A stretch of DNA of 64,000 bases from Ignavibacteria bacterium (GCA_020635205.1 JACKAE010000004.1:124001-188000); one strand, 5' to 3'; counted from the stretch's first letter, positions 8,242 to 17,815 are shown. Numbers and translations: made by a program. The notes: generated by a model from the sequence alone, not told the origin.

Positions 8242-9471
8242 CTACTCATACAACAAATACTCTTCCCGCTTGCTGATATACTTCTTCAGATCGCTCTGCC
8301 ACCACTCAACAATATCTTTGAAGGATTCTCCCGCCAGCAGTTTCTTACGAATCTGATCGGTTCCACAAACTTTGTCGAACATCCCCCATCGATCACTCTT
8401 CACTTTGGTCAGCAATTTCTGGTCGGGGTACTTATCGCGCAACGTCGTCAACAGAGCAATCGTTGCAGTAAAAGGGGCACACTGCTCACCAACGCGAAGA
8501 AGTTGAACGCCACCACACATCTGTCCAGATGACATTGCATAGAATGGCTTGTAGCTTGTTGGACGGAAGTAAATGCCCGGCACTTCTAACTCATTCATAT
8601 ATCCAGCAAAATCACGTCCATCCATCCAAGGCGCGCCAATCAACTCGAATGGTGTTGTGTAGCCAACTCCGATATTGATAATCGAAATCTCACCAATGGT
8701 TCCCGTTGCAGCAATTGCAAATGCACTCTCAGGCTTCGGAACGTGGGGCGATGTCGGTATCCAGAGAAGTCCAGTCTCCCGCCACGTCATTGATCGTGTC
8801 CACCCTTTCATGCGAATCACGGTCAGATCACACTTAGCTTTACCGGGTAACCATCCCTCCTCGTTTGTCATCGTTGCCAACTCACCAACCGTCAATCCGT
8901 GGACGTACGGAATTGGAGCCGGTCCAACGAATGATTTGAAAGTCATATCGAGAACATTTCCATCAACGACATCTCCTCCAATTGGATTTGGACGATCGAG
9001 TACAATTAGCGGAACATCTTGCTCAGCACATCCCTCCATCACCTTCAAGAGAGTTGATATGTAGGTGTAGCTCCTGACCCCAATATCTTGGATGTCGTAG
9101 ATCACCACATCAACATTCTTAAGCATCTCCTTTGTCGGTTTCTTTGTACTGCCGTAGAGTGAGTAGATTGGCAACCCTTCGCGTACTTCTGCATCAACAT
9201 TCTCACCAGCAAGAACCCCACCATCAATCCCATGCTCTGGGGCAAAAACGGCCGTGAGCTTGCACTTATCGGTGGCGAGGAAAGCATCGAGCGTCATGTG
9301 ACGAACGTCTCGCCGAACCGCTGTTTGGTTCAGAACCAGCCCGACTCGCTTCCCCTTCACTTCGGCGAAGTCATTTTCGATGAGAACATCGATTCCGGGA
9401 AGGACTTGTGCCAGAATGGGCTTAGGGAGGAGAATGGCAGTGAGAACGATTGCTGAGAAAAAGATTTTCAT
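8242..9471 (-). CDS. DUF1343 family protein, NamZ-like exo-beta-N-acetylmuramidase
   Basis: 409 residues from the ATG at 9471 (an in-frame TTG lies two codons upstream). Residues 1-22 are a signal peptide (IFFSAIVLTAILLPKPILAQ), so the protein is exported. The mature part carries DUF1343 marks: GIDVL, GKRVGLVLNQTAV, FAPEHGIDG, IPIYSLYG, DIQDIGVRSYTYISTL, LDRPNPIGG, VPYVHGLT and IPTSPHVPKPESAFAI. The family includes B. subtilis NamZ (YbbC), which removes terminal N-acetylmuramic acid from peptidoglycan fragments, so a role in cell-wall turnover or recycling is likely. No other recycling genes are adjacent. Confidence 0.9.
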   Translation of the reverse strand: MKIFFSAIVLTAILLPKPILAQVLPGIDVLIENDFAEVKGKRVGLVLNQTAVRRDVRHMTLDAFLATDKCKLTAVFAPEHGIDGGVLAGENVDAEVREGLPIYSLYGSTKKPTKEMLKNVDVVIYDIQDIGVRSYTYISTLLKVMEGCAEQDVPLIVLDRPNPIGGDVVDGNVLDMTFKSFVGPAPIPYVHGLTVGELATMTNEEGWLPGKAKCDLTVIRMKGWTRSMTWRETGLLWIPTSPHVPKPESAFAIAATGTIGEISIINIGVGYTTPFELIGAPWMDGRDFAGYMNELEVPGIYFRPTSYKPFYAMSSGQMCGGVQLLRVGEQCAPFTATIALLTTLRDKYPDQKLLTKVKSDRWGMFDKVCGTDQIRKKLLAGESFKDIVEWWQSDLKKYISKREEYLLYE

Positions 9472-9636
9472 GGACAAACCTACAGATACTTCCCCTTGCG
9501 TATGTGATGTTGTTTAGATCAGGTTAATCCGTCAAATCCATGTACAATTTCATCGAGCAATTACCTCTGGTTGGCAATGGCACACGGATGACACGAATAG
9601 GACGGGATGTAGACTGATAATTCAAAAGGATGAAGA

Positions 9637-10335
9637 TTATCGTCGAACAAAATTTAGAAATGCCTCACGGTCCTCTAACGATTCAAGGAGAAGATCGGGT
9701 TCGTGTGCCCGCAGTTCATCTGCAGACAGTCCACCTGTTGCTACAGCCACCGAGCGAATTCCCCAAGCCTTCGCGCACTCAATATCGCGATTCGAATCGC
9801 CAATAATCACCGCATGGTCAAACGAGAACCTGTTTCCGTTTAACTCGTTAGCACGTTGCAGCGCAATTGGAGGGAGATCGTTCCGGTCAACTGCATCCGA
9901 ACCGAACGCACCGAAACGGAAGTACCGATTCATGTTGTGGGGTTCCAACTTTGCCCTCGCTCCACCAACAAGGTTTCCAGTCAAAAGTCCGAGAGTAATG
10001 CTCTCATCATCGTGAAGAACATCAAGTAAGGAAACAACTCCGGGAAGTATGCTCACCGTTGTAGAGTTAAGGTAGGCATTCCACCTCCCCATAAGTGAAT
10101 GCTCAAACGTTGGTATTAACGGCTCAACGCGATCTCTTGAGTGACCAAGGAATTCACAGAGGTCGAGAAAGATTGCGTGATCGGTGCGACCATGAAAGCG
10201 ATAAGTTTCTGGAATGCTAAACTCTTCTTCCCTCGCCAGCACCTCGTTAATCACCTCAATCACAAGCCGATGTGTCAGTTCCCGCTGAACCTTCAGGATT
10301 GTACCGTCAATGTCGAAGAGGAGAAGTTGATGCAT
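9637..10335 (-). CDS. HAD-superfamily phosphatase (phosphoglycolate-phosphatase-like)
   Basis: 232 residues from ATG 10335; a TTG at 10380 would add 15 residues without homology and overlap the SulP stop. Motif I is LLLFDIDGTIL at the N-terminus, motif II LGLLTGN, and motif IV GDSNRDIECAKAWG followed by VATGG, all standard for the Gph/PGMB-like branch with an alpha-helical cap. It should be a cytoplasmic phosphatase of a small phosphorylated metabolite; phosphoglycolate is the usual guess but the substrate cannot be read. It follows the transporter gene directly on the same strand. Confidence 0.85.
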   Translation of the reverse strand: MHQLLLFDIDGTILKVQRELTHRLVIEVINEVLAREEEFSIPETYRFHGRTDHAIFLDLCEFLGHSRDRVEPLIPTFEHSLMGRWNAYLNSTTVSILPGVVSLLDVLHDDESITLGLLTGNLVGGARAKLEPHNMNRYFRFGAFGSDAVDRNDLPPIALQRANELNGNRFSFDHAVIIGDSNRDIECAKAWGIRSVAVATGGLSADELRAHEPDLLLESLEDREAFLNFVRR

Positions 10336-10376
10336 AGATATTGATTGTGCTGAATAATGTCCCTGACTTGATAGGT

Positions 10377-12092
10377 TCAAGGGCTATCGTTTCCTGCAGT
10401 TTGTTTAGCGCGAATGGTATTTGCTAACTCAAGAGAAGATTGAATATCAGCACAAATGTACTCTTCTTCCAGCACATGAGCTTTCAACAATTCTGATCGA
10501 ATGTTCGGTGATACACCAGATAGGATCACACCCGTTTGTCGTTTACGATACGACTTTACTACTTCACGAAGTCGGAACATACCCGTAGCATCAATCATTG
10601 GAACGTGTCGTAGGCGGAGGATAATCACGATTATATGTTCCTGTATATCGTTCATTGTCTGCTGAAACTTCTGCGAGGCACCAAAGAAGAGTGGCCCCTC
10701 GATCTCGTAGATCACCACTCCTTCAGGTATCGACGACAACTCTTCTTCGAAGGTATGGTCTCCGTTAGAGTCTTGGTCCCCCTCGGTCTCGACAAGCCCA
10801 ATGTGAGCAAGATCACTCATCCGTTTCATAAAGATGAATGACGAGAGTACAATGCCAACTTCGATTGCTACGATAAGATCAAAAAGGAGCGTTAAGCAGA
10901 ATGTTGTCAACAAAATAATTCTGTCATACCGATTGCTTCGCAACACTGAAAAGAAAGACCTCCACTCCCCCATGTTATACGCAACAACGACCAAGATACC
11001 TCCGAGTGCAGCCAGAGGGATTAATCTGGCGAGTGGAGCGGCTGCAAGCATTATCAGCAGTAGAACTCCTGCATGAACAAGTCCGGCTATTGGGGTTCGC
11101 CCGCCACTCTTAATATTCGTTGCCGTTCGGGCGATAGCCCCAGTTGCAGGAATGCCACCAAAAAGTCCTGAAGCGATATTGGCTCCACCCTGGGCTACAA
11201 GCTCCATATTCGAGCGATGTTTTCCCCCAATCATTCCGTCGGCAACTACAGCGGAGAGAAGTGACTCGATCCCACCAAGCAACGCAATTGCAATGGCTGG
11301 CTGGAGCAAATCTTTAAATGTTGCGAAATCGACAGCAGGAATTTTAGGTAGAGGAAAACTGCTTGGAATTGAACCAAAACGAGAACCAATAGTATCTACC
11401 GGAATTGAAAAAATCGAAACAGCAGCCGTGGCAAGAATAATTGCGAGGAGTGCTCCTGGAACTCGAGGTAAAACTTTCGGGGTGAACAGAACAATGAGAA
11501 CGGTTCCAACAGCAAGGAGCAACGAGTATAGATTAACACTCCCAATAGCCTGAATGTAGACTCCCCACTTTTCAAGAAAATCGGCTGGGACTTCACCTGT
11601 TGTAAGTCCAAGAATATCTTTGATTTGAGAAGAAAAGATGATAATAGCAATGCCAGAAGTAAAGCCGACGATCAGAGAGTAAGGAATGTACTTTAAAAGA
11701 CTTCCCAGCCTGAGCAATCCCAAGATGAGAATGAAGAATCCGGCAATAAAGGTGGCAATGGTAAGCCCCTCAACGCCATGCTCTTGCACAATACCGTAAA
11801 CAATAACGATAAATGCACCAGTAGGGCCACCAATTTGAACTCGACTTCCACCTAAGAGTGCAATCATTCCACCCGCAACAATAGCGGTAATGATTCCCTT
11901 CTCAGGTGATACACCAGATGCAATGGCAAAGGCGATTGCCAGTGGTAGTGCGACAACACCGACGATAAGGCCAGCAATAATGTCTGAAGTCAACTGCTTT
12001 GAAGAGATTCCGCCCCGGATCAGGGTAACGAGCTTTGGTGTATACTCGTGCCGGAACTCCTCCAACAGCTTAGCAAATCTGCCCCGTTCCAT
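10377..12092 (-). CDS. SulP family anion transporter with STAS domain
   Basis: 571 residues. The N-terminal 420 residues have 10 to 12 membrane segments typical of SulP/SLC26 permeases, with the signature region GIITAIVAGGMIALLGGSRVQIGGPTGAFIVIV (about 67-99) and GGIPATGAIARTATNIKSGGRTPIAGLVHA (about 315-345). The C-terminal 130 residues are a cytoplasmic STAS domain, with MIDATGMFRL at the site corresponding to the usual DxSG motif. SulP proteins move sulfate, bicarbonate or dicarboxylates; the substrate is not clear. There is no carbonic anhydrase or sulfate-assimilation gene beside it. ATG 12092 has a GAGAG sequence upstream. Confidence 0.93.
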   Translation of the reverse strand: MERGRFAKLLEEFRHEYTPKLVTLIRGGISSKQLTSDIIAGLIVGVVALPLAIAFAIASGVSPEKGIITAIVAGGMIALLGGSRVQIGGPTGAFIVIVYGIVQEHGVEGLTIATFIAGFFILILGLLRLGSLLKYIPYSLIVGFTSGIAIIIFSSQIKDILGLTTGEVPADFLEKWGVYIQAIGSVNLYSLLLAVGTVLIVLFTPKVLPRVPGALLAIILATAAVSIFSIPVDTIGSRFGSIPSSFPLPKIPAVDFATFKDLLQPAIAIALLGGIESLLSAVVADGMIGGKHRSNMELVAQGGANIASGLFGGIPATGAIARTATNIKSGGRTPIAGLVHAGVLLLIMLAAAPLARLIPLAALGGILVVVAYNMGEWRSFFSVLRSNRYDRIILLTTFCLTLLFDLIVAIEVGIVLSSFIFMKRMSDLAHIGLVETEGDQDSNGDHTFEEELSSIPEGVVIYEIEGPLFFGASQKFQQTMNDIQEHIIVIILRLRHVPMIDATGMFRLREVVKSYRKRQTGVILSGVSPNIRSELLKAHVLEEEYICADIQSSLELANTIRAKQTAGNDSP

Positions 12093-12131
12093 TAGCTTCT
12101 CTCAAATGGGTCAATTAACTGAACGGCGAGA

Positions 12132-13229
12132 CTACACATTGAATCGGAAGAACATCACATCTCCATCCTGAACGATATACTCTTTCCCCTCTACTCGATA
12201 GAGTCCAGCATCCTTTACCTTCTGCTCGCTGCCGAGACGGATCAGATCGTCGTACTTCTGAACTTCGGCGCGGATAAAGCCTTTCTCGAAATCGGTGTGG
12301 ATCACTCCGGCAGCTTGTGGCGCAGTTGCCCCTTTGTCAACAGTCCAAGCACGGCACTCCTTTTCTCCTGCAGTGAAGTAGGTAATTAGTCCGAGCAGAT
12401 CATACCCTTGACGGATGATGGCGTTCAGCCCCGGCTCGGTCATCCCCATCGACTCAAGAAACTCTGCTCGCTCATCGGCCTCGAGTTCTGAAAGCTCGGC
12501 TTCAATTTTTGCGCAGACAGGGATCACTTTGAAGCCACGTGGATTGGCAATCTCTTGAACGGCAGCGATATGTTTGTTGCCATTCATCACCCCATCTTCA
12601 TCAGTGTTTGTGATGTACATCACCGGTTTGTCGGTCAGGAGATGAAATTCTTTCAGCAGTTTCTCTTCACGTTCACTCTCACGCTCAAAAGTGATTGCCA
12701 GATTCCCGTTCGATAGATGATCGCGTAAACGTTCGGCAAGCGCTATCTCTTCCTTCGCCTCTTTGTCGTTTATCTTTGCCTTTCGGGCAGCCCCCTCGAT
12801 TCTCTTCTCAACTGTGTCGAGGTCTTTCAGAATCAACTCCGTCACAATCGTCTCAATGTCACGTACTGGATTGATCGAATCGTCTACGTGTGTCACATTT
12901 TCATCCTCAAAACATCGAACGACGTGGGCGATTGCATCCACCGTTCTAATATGGCCCAAGAACTGATTGCCAAGCCCTTCACCCTGCGAAGCACCTCGAA
13001 CCAATCCGGCAATGTCCACAAACTCAATTGTTGTTGGCACTGTCTGCTTCGGCTTCATGATTTTGGTTAGCTCGTCCAGACGACGGTCAGGAACCATCAC
13101 CACTCCAGTATTCGGTTCAATCGTGCAGAATGGATAGTTTTCTGCGGCGATTCCAGCCGATGTAATTGCGTTGAACAGCGTTGACTTACCAACGTTTGGC
13201 AGACCGACAATACCACAAGTAAAGCCCAT
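12132..13229 (-). CDS. ychF: Redox-regulated ribosome-binding ATPase YchF
   Basis: 365 residues, normal length. An Obg-like P-loop protein: GLPNVGKSTLFNA (8-20), FVDIAGLVRGASQGEGLGNQFL (G3 region and switch), coiled-coil insert, YITNTDEDG, and a C-terminal TGS domain from about 280 (LITYFTAGEKECRAWTVDKG, ending DVMFFRFNV). YchF binds ribosomes and hydrolyses ATP rather than GTP and acts in translation and stress control. The leader upstream of the ATG is A-rich, without a Shine-Dalgarno sequence, and consists of a repeated AATCCAAAATC-type element also found before the gene at 36308. Confidence 0.96.
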   Translation of the reverse strand: MGFTCGIVGLPNVGKSTLFNAITSAGIAAENYPFCTIEPNTGVVMVPDRRLDELTKIMKPKQTVPTTIEFVDIAGLVRGASQGEGLGNQFLGHIRTVDAIAHVVRCFEDENVTHVDDSINPVRDIETIVTELILKDLDTVEKRIEGAARKAKINDKEAKEEIALAERLRDHLSNGNLAITFERESEREEKLLKEFHLLTDKPVMYITNTDEDGVMNGNKHIAAVQEIANPRGFKVIPVCAKIEAELSELEADERAEFLESMGMTEPGLNAIIRQGYDLLGLITYFTAGEKECRAWTVDKGATAPQAAGVIHTDFEKGFIRAEVQKYDDLIRLGSEQKVKDAGLYRVEGKEYIVQDGDVMFFRFNV

Positions 13230-13262
13230 TTCAATTTCGAATTTTCGATTGCAGATTTTGGA
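13228..13262 (-). repeat. Dispersed leader repeat (AATCCAAAATC type), copy 1
   Basis: On the minus strand the bases before the ychF ATG contain AATCCAAAATCTG, one variable base, AATCGAAAAT and YCGAA. The same series occurs on the plus strand at about 36268-36297, just before another start codon. Two copies in matching positions make chance unlikely. Confidence 0.6.
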
Positions 13263-13333
13263 TTTAAAGGAACGAAGTTATCGCTCTTCGCTTCAATTTG
13301 AGCGAAACACTCGGTAAGCGGTTAGTTTTAAGT

Positions 13334-13379
13334 ACGGGAGTGGAGGAGTATGAGAGTGTATGAGTGAGGGAGTGTAGAC
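13334..13379. repeat. GAGTG-rich minisatellite, copy 1
   Basis: A short, imperfect tandem array of GGAGTG, TATGAG and GTGTATGAGTGAGG units between ychF and the next gene. A similar array is at 33561-33598. It is non-coding and lies in the 168-bp gap 13230-13397. Confidence 0.55.
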
Positions 13380-13397
13380 TTGAATCTCTTCTAAAGT

Positions 13398-14315
13398 TCA
13401 CGATGGGTTTTCTCTTACTCCTTTTTGTCTCATATCTTCAAATGCTTCCTCAAGGGGGCGTGGTTTCCACCCAAGTCCTCTCAACTTTGCTGTATCCAAC
13501 CGAATATCACTTGATCCACCAATATATCCGGCCAACTGGTCGCTCTCCATTACATTGCAGAACGACGGATCGATTCCGTTAAAGGTAGCATAACGAAGCG
13601 CGAACGAGGCTCGAGTTAGTGCTTCACTGCCACCGCAAACGTACGTTTCGCTTTGCGCCTCCCCCCTTGCAATGATATGCTCAGCAGCCGAGAGAAGATC
13701 GTCAACGTAGAGGAATGAACGAGTCTGGTCGCTAAAGACCGGAGCTGACTCTTTAGCCTCCCACTTTCGGTCGAGGAACTGTGTGAAGCAGTTAGAACTA
13801 TGCGTTCCGATGCCGAACATGTTTGTCGGACGAATGATTGTCCATCGGTTGGCGTGGAGCTTTACCTCCCGTTCAGCTTCGAGTTTTGATCTTGCATACC
13901 CCGCACTACGAACATCAACTAAAGACTCTTCGTTTACCAGTCCTGCACTCGATGGATAGACAAAATCAGTTGAAAGGAAAATCAGGTGAGCGTTCACTGC
14001 TGAGGCAGCACGAGCAACGTGCTGCGTGCCGAGAACATTTACTTGGTGTAGAATATCGGGTGGATGGGCTGCTTGAGGTCGAGCCAAAGCCGCGGCGTGA
14101 AGAATAACATTGGGTTGGAAGCGGCTCACTACCTCTGCGACCGCGTCCCCGTCCTGAACACTTAATTGGACAGGAAGACGAACACGTTCCGTGTGGTTTT
14201 GCAAGTAGTGAGAAAGAGAATGGAACGTTGGTTGAACATAGAATCCACGATCTACGAAATACCGAACCGCATTCCAACCCACAAACCCAGAGGCTCCGGT
14301 GATGAGTAGTTTCAT
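13398..14315 (-). CDS. NAD-dependent sugar-nucleotide reductase/epimerase (RmlD-like SDR)
   Basis: 305 residues from ATG 14315, which has GGAG seven bases upstream. Extended short-chain dehydrogenase: nucleotide-binding ITGASGFVG (6-14), LHAAALARP, the catalytic serine/threonine region LSTDFVY, YARSKLEAE carrying the YxxxK pair, and IRPTNMFG. The layout is closest to the dTDP-4-dehydrorhamnose reductase (RmlD) branch, which makes activated deoxysugars for surface polysaccharides, but other NAD-dependent sugar epimerases look alike. An rmlA-like gene lies at 25764, not adjacent. Confidence 0.85.
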   Translation of the reverse strand: MKLLITGASGFVGWNAVRYFVDRGFYVQPTFHSLSHYLQNHTERVRLPVQLSVQDGDAVAEVVSRFQPNVILHAAALARPQAAHPPDILHQVNVLGTQHVARAASAVNAHLIFLSTDFVYPSSAGLVNEESLVDVRSAGYARSKLEAEREVKLHANRWTIIRPTNMFGIGTHSSNCFTQFLDRKWEAKESAPVFSDQTRSFLYVDDLLSAAEHIIARGEAQSETYVCGGSEALTRASFALRYATFNGIDPSFCNVMESDQLAGYIGGSSDIRLDTAKLRGLGWKPRPLEEAFEDMRQKGVRENPS

Positions 14316-14389
14316 CAAGGTCTCCTCCGTATGTCAAGGAAAAACTGGTGGGGGGGACGTTGCAGACTTTGCTCTATTGTCATTCTCTC

Positions 14390-15763
14390 CTACTCTTGTT
14401 CAGCAAACTTCTGCAAGAATAACGCCGCACTCTTTACACCGCGGTGATAGTTCTTAAGATTCATCTTCTCGTCAGGCGCGTGTGCATTCTGGTCGGGCAG
14501 GCCAAAGCCCATCAGGACAACCGGAGCATCCAAGTTCCGCTCGAAATCGGCAACGATAGGGATTGAGCCACCATTGCGAATCAGAAACGGTGCTGTGCCG
14601 AATGCCTCTTCAAGTGCGGCCAAACCGGCCTTTACTGGAACTGAATCAGTTGGCGTCAATGCTGGGGGACCACCGTGTAGATCAACAACCTCGACAGTTA
14701 CTCCAGCCGGAGTATTCTCCTGAACGAACTTCCGAAACTGCTCGCCAACTTTTTCTGGGTCTTGATTCGCCACAAGCCGCATCGAGATTTTTGCACTTGC
14801 CTTTGAAGGAAGCACCGTCTTCGCTCCTTCACCCTGATATCCCCCCCAGATACCGCAAACATCAAGTGTTGGACGTGCCCAAAGTCGTTCCAAGTCGGTG
14901 TACCCCTCTTCTCCCACTGTGTCTGGAATATTTATCATCTTCTCGAAATCTTCCTCGCTGTATGGAAGTCTTCCAAGTTCTGCTCGCTCCTCACTGCTTA
15001 CATCGATGACATCATCGTAGAATCCAGGTAGTTGAATTCGGCCACGCTCATCTTTCATCTTCGCAATCATCGTGCAGAGGGCATTCAGCGGGTTGGCGAC
15101 AACTCCTCCGAACATCCCACTGTGCAGGTCACGGTCAGGGCCGGTAACGCGAAGTTCGAAGTAGGCAAGACCACGCAGCCCATACGTAATTGAGGGCATA
15201 TCGTAGTCGTACATCGGTGTATCGGAAATCATCACAGCATCGCAGGCAAGCAATTCCTTATGCTCTCTAACAAATGGCTCAAGGTTTGGAGAGCCAATCT
15301 CCTCTTCCCCTTCAATAATCAACTTTACGTTGATCGGAAGTGAACCAGTTGTCCGCAACCACGATTCAATCCCCTTTAAGTGGAGGTGAACCTGCCCTTT
15401 ATCGTCAACGGAGCCACGAGCGTATATATCATCTCCTCGCACTTCGGGTTCAAAAGGTGGACTTGTCCACAATTCAATGGGTTCTGGAGGCTGCACATCG
15501 TAGTGTCCGTATATCAAGAGAGTTGGTTTTCCTTCTGCGTGCATCCAATCAGCATAGACAACTGGGTGTCCTGCAGTCTCATAGATAGTTGCATTCTCAA
15601 GCCCAATCTCTTTGGCTGCATGTTTCACCCACTCGGCACACGAAGCGACATCGGCGGTATGTTCACTGCGAGCGGAAATCGATGCAATTCTCAAAAAGTC
15701 TTTTAACTCCTCGATAAAACGGTCGAGGTTAGTGTCGATAAAGTTTAGTGGCTTCAATGACAT
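14390..15763 (-). CDS. M20 family metallopeptidase (dipeptidase)
   Basis: 457 residues, typical of the M20 dipeptidase (CNDP/PepV-like) group. Zinc-site motifs are all present: YGHYDVQPPEP with His87, ARGSVDDKG with the bridging Asp120, EGEEEIGS (151-158) with the catalytic Glu, ISDTPM, and QNAHAPDEKM near the C-terminus. The lid domain DLHSGMFGGVVANP lies between. It is a cytoplasmic enzyme that cleaves dipeptides or related amides. It stands alone; there is no signal peptide. Confidence 0.93.
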   Translation of the reverse strand: MSLKPLNFIDTNLDRFIEELKDFLRIASISARSEHTADVASCAEWVKHAAKEIGLENATIYETAGHPVVYADWMHAEGKPTLLIYGHYDVQPPEPIELWTSPPFEPEVRGDDIYARGSVDDKGQVHLHLKGIESWLRTTGSLPINVKLIIEGEEEIGSPNLEPFVREHKELLACDAVMISDTPMYDYDMPSITYGLRGLAYFELRVTGPDRDLHSGMFGGVVANPLNALCTMIAKMKDERGRIQLPGFYDDVIDVSSEERAELGRLPYSEEDFEKMINIPDTVGEEGYTDLERLWARPTLDVCGIWGGYQGEGAKTVLPSKASAKISMRLVANQDPEKVGEQFRKFVQENTPAGVTVEVVDLHGGPPALTPTDSVPVKAGLAALEEAFGTAPFLIRNGGSIPIVADFERNLDAPVVLMGFGLPDQNAHAPDEKMNLKNYHRGVKSAALFLQKFAEQE

Positions 15764-15874
15764 GAATTAGCTACGTTTATACAGTTTAAGTATGTGTTAT
15801 CTCGTTCACTTTCCAGCCCAACAAGTACGAATACGCAAGGATATCAAACTCAATATCAAATCGAGATTCTCCCC

Positions 15875-17221
15875 TCACATCGTTCTCGTTGAATGTTCCT
15901 GTTCTCGAATTTTGTTTTTCTGTTTGAAGACAATCGTAATCGGTGCTCCCATAAAGCCATAGTGCCGACGTATGGTATTCTCGAGGTATCGGGTATAGTG
16001 TTCCGGCACAAGGTCTGGATGATTTGTAAAGCAGAGAAAGACTGGCGGTGCTGCCTGAGGCTGCACAATATAGTTAATCCGCAAATCCTTTCCCTTCACA
16101 GCAGGTGGTGGGTGGCTTGCAATAGCTTCGATAATTACTTCATTCAACTCGCTTGTTCCAATCCGTTTGTTCCGCTCGTCGTGAACCGATTTGGCAACCT
16201 GAATTACATTTGTCAACCGCTGCTTTGTGAGCGCAGAAATAAAGAGAATCGGGATGTAGTCGAGCATGGGGATCTTTTCGTGAATCTTCTGCTCGAACTT
16301 TGCTGCAGTGTTTGAATCTTTCTCGATAAGATCCCACTTGTTTACGACAATCATTACCCCCTTCCGCCGCTCCACTGCTTCGGTAATAATACGGGCATCC
16401 TGCCGGTCGAAACCTTGTTCTGCATCGATTACAACTACGGCCACATCACAACGAGCAATTGCCTTAATGGTTCGAACCACCGAGTAAAGCTCAATCGACT
16501 CATTCACCTTCTTGCGCTTTCTTAGTCCTGCTGTGTCAACCAGAACAATCTCCTCGCCATAATACTTCACCACACTGTCAATCGAGTCACGCGTTGTTCC
16601 AGGTATATCGGTAACGATTGACCGCTCCTCACCGAGCAAAGCGTTAGTGATACTACTCTTCCCAACGTTCGGACGTCCGACAAGGGCAAGTTTCAAGCGA
16701 CTATCTTCTTCGTAGTCGTAAGGAGATTTGGGAAGGTGGCTGACAACTTCGTCGAGCAAATCCCCAGTCCCACGACCGTTAATCGCTGAGAGTCCATACG
16801 GCACTCCAAGTCCTAACTCGAAGAACTCCACCCCCTCTTGCTCAATCTGATCGTTGTCCGCCTTGTTCACCACAAGAAGAACTGGTTTGGAAGCTCTGCG
16901 GACAAAATCGGCTATATCCTTGTCGACAGCGGTCAATCCACTGCGGGCATCCACAACGAAGAGAATCACTTGCGCTTCGTCTAATGCCACCTGTGCTTGC
17001 TCACGAATAGCACTCTCGAAAAGTTCGTCAGAGTTTGGAACGAGTCCTCCGGTATCAATCAACGTAAAACGATACCCAGCCCACTCAACCTGACCGTAAA
17101 GTCGATCGCGCGTAACCCCCGGCTCATCTTCTACAATCGCATCGCGACTCTTAATAAAACGGTTGAAAAGTGTCGATTTACCGACGTTTGGTCTTCCTAT
17201 GATAGCTACGGTGTTGGTCAC
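15875..17221 (-). CDS. der: Ribosome-assembly GTPase Der (EngA)
   Basis: 448 residues with two tandem GTPase domains: GRPNVGKST (8-16), DTGG, NKAD in the first, and GRPNVGKSS (about residue 185), DTAGLRKRKK, NKWD in the second, then a KH-like C-terminal domain ending around RRHYGFMGAPI. Der is essential for 50S subunit maturation. The start is a GTG at 17221; there is no in-frame ATG upstream. A Bacteroidota-type promoter lies 32 bp upstream at 17254-17281. Confidence 0.97.
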   Translation of the reverse strand: MTNTVAIIGRPNVGKSTLFNRFIKSRDAIVEDEPGVTRDRLYGQVEWAGYRFTLIDTGGLVPNSDELFESAIREQAQVALDEAQVILFVVDARSGLTAVDKDIADFVRRASKPVLLVVNKADNDQIEQEGVEFFELGLGVPYGLSAINGRGTGDLLDEVVSHLPKSPYDYEEDSRLKLALVGRPNVGKSSITNALLGEERSIVTDIPGTTRDSIDSVVKYYGEEIVLVDTAGLRKRKKVNESIELYSVVRTIKAIARCDVAVVVIDAEQGFDRQDARIITEAVERRKGVMIVVNKWDLIEKDSNTAAKFEQKIHEKIPMLDYIPILFISALTKQRLTNVIQVAKSVHDERNKRIGTSELNEVIIEAIASHPPPAVKGKDLRINYIVQPQAAPPVFLCFTNHPDLVPEHYTRYLENTIRRHYGFMGAPITIVFKQKNKIREQEHSTRTM

Positions 17222-17253
17222 GGTCGTTCTTAAGATTCTATTGGTTCAGGGTG

Positions 17254-17281
17254 CAAAATTAGTATAGCTCTGTAGGGCAAA
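17254..17281 (-). promoter_or_regulatory. Candidate promoter of der
   Basis: On the minus strand TTTG (17278-17281), 16 nt, TAATTTTG (17254-17261), a full match to TAnnTTTG with a slightly short spacer. It sits in the 62-bp gap between the HIT gene stop and the der start, so der probably has its own promoter. Confidence 0.4.
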
Positions 17282-17283
17282 TG

Positions 17284-17802
17284 TTATTCGCCCCTGCGGG
17301 TTTCGTTCAGGAGTTTATCGCGAGCGATTATCAACCGTTCGTACACATCCTTCATCTCCTGTGAAACTACTCTGGTTTCACTCAGCGTCGGCATAAAGTT
17401 CGCATCGCCATTCCATCGTGGAACAATGTGCATGTGAACGTGATTCTCGATAGCAGCCCCAGCCGTTCTCCCCAAATTCATCCCGACGTTGAATCCGTGA
17501 GGTTTGAGTGCCTCCTTGAGAACTGCTGTGCCGAATGCTACCAGATCGATCATTTCATGCCGCTCTGCCTCATCGAGTGCCCCAAAATCCCCAATCTGAC
17601 GGACTGGAACTACCAGCAAGTGGCCAGCATTATATGGATACTTATTCAGAATAATGAAGGCAAGCAACCCACGATAGAGCACCATGTTTGCAGCATCTTC
17701 ACTTGGACTTTCCCAAGCCTTGCGAAAGGGACTAAAATCAGCCGGAACTTCTCCGTGCGTTTCGATAAAATGTGATCTCCAAGGAGACCATAGTTTTTCC
17801 AT
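17284..17802 (-). CDS. HIT family nucleotide-binding hydrolase
   Basis: 172 residues from ATG 17802, chosen because family members begin MEKLWSPWR-like; the open frame upstream to 17880 has no homology. The histidine-triad motif is HVHMHIVPRW (about 135-144), with ILNKYPYNAGHLLVVPVR as the usual preceding strand. The group is close to AP-4-A phosphorylase-type HIT proteins, which cleave dinucleoside polyphosphates or AMP conjugates; the substrate is not certain. Divergent from nuoF. The promoter at 17808-17815 predicts a leaderless mRNA. Confidence 0.93.
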   Translation of the reverse strand: MEKLWSPWRSHFIETHGEVPADFSPFRKAWESPSEDAANMVLYRGLLAFIILNKYPYNAGHLLVVPVRQIGDFGALDEAERHEMIDLVAFGTAVLKEALKPHGFNVGMNLGRTAGAAIENHVHMHIVPRWNGDANFMPTLSETRVVSQEMKDVYERLIIARDKLLNETRRGE

Positions 17803-17807
17803 ATCTG

Positions 17808-17815
17808 CAAAGGTA
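17808..17815 (-). promoter_or_regulatory. Candidate -7 promoter element giving a leaderless HIT-gene mRNA
   Basis: TACCTTTG on the minus strand, identical to the element before the recombinase gene, again followed by exactly five bases (CAGAT) and ATG. I see no clear TTTG at the -33 position, so this rests on the -7 element and its spacing. Confidence 0.4.
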
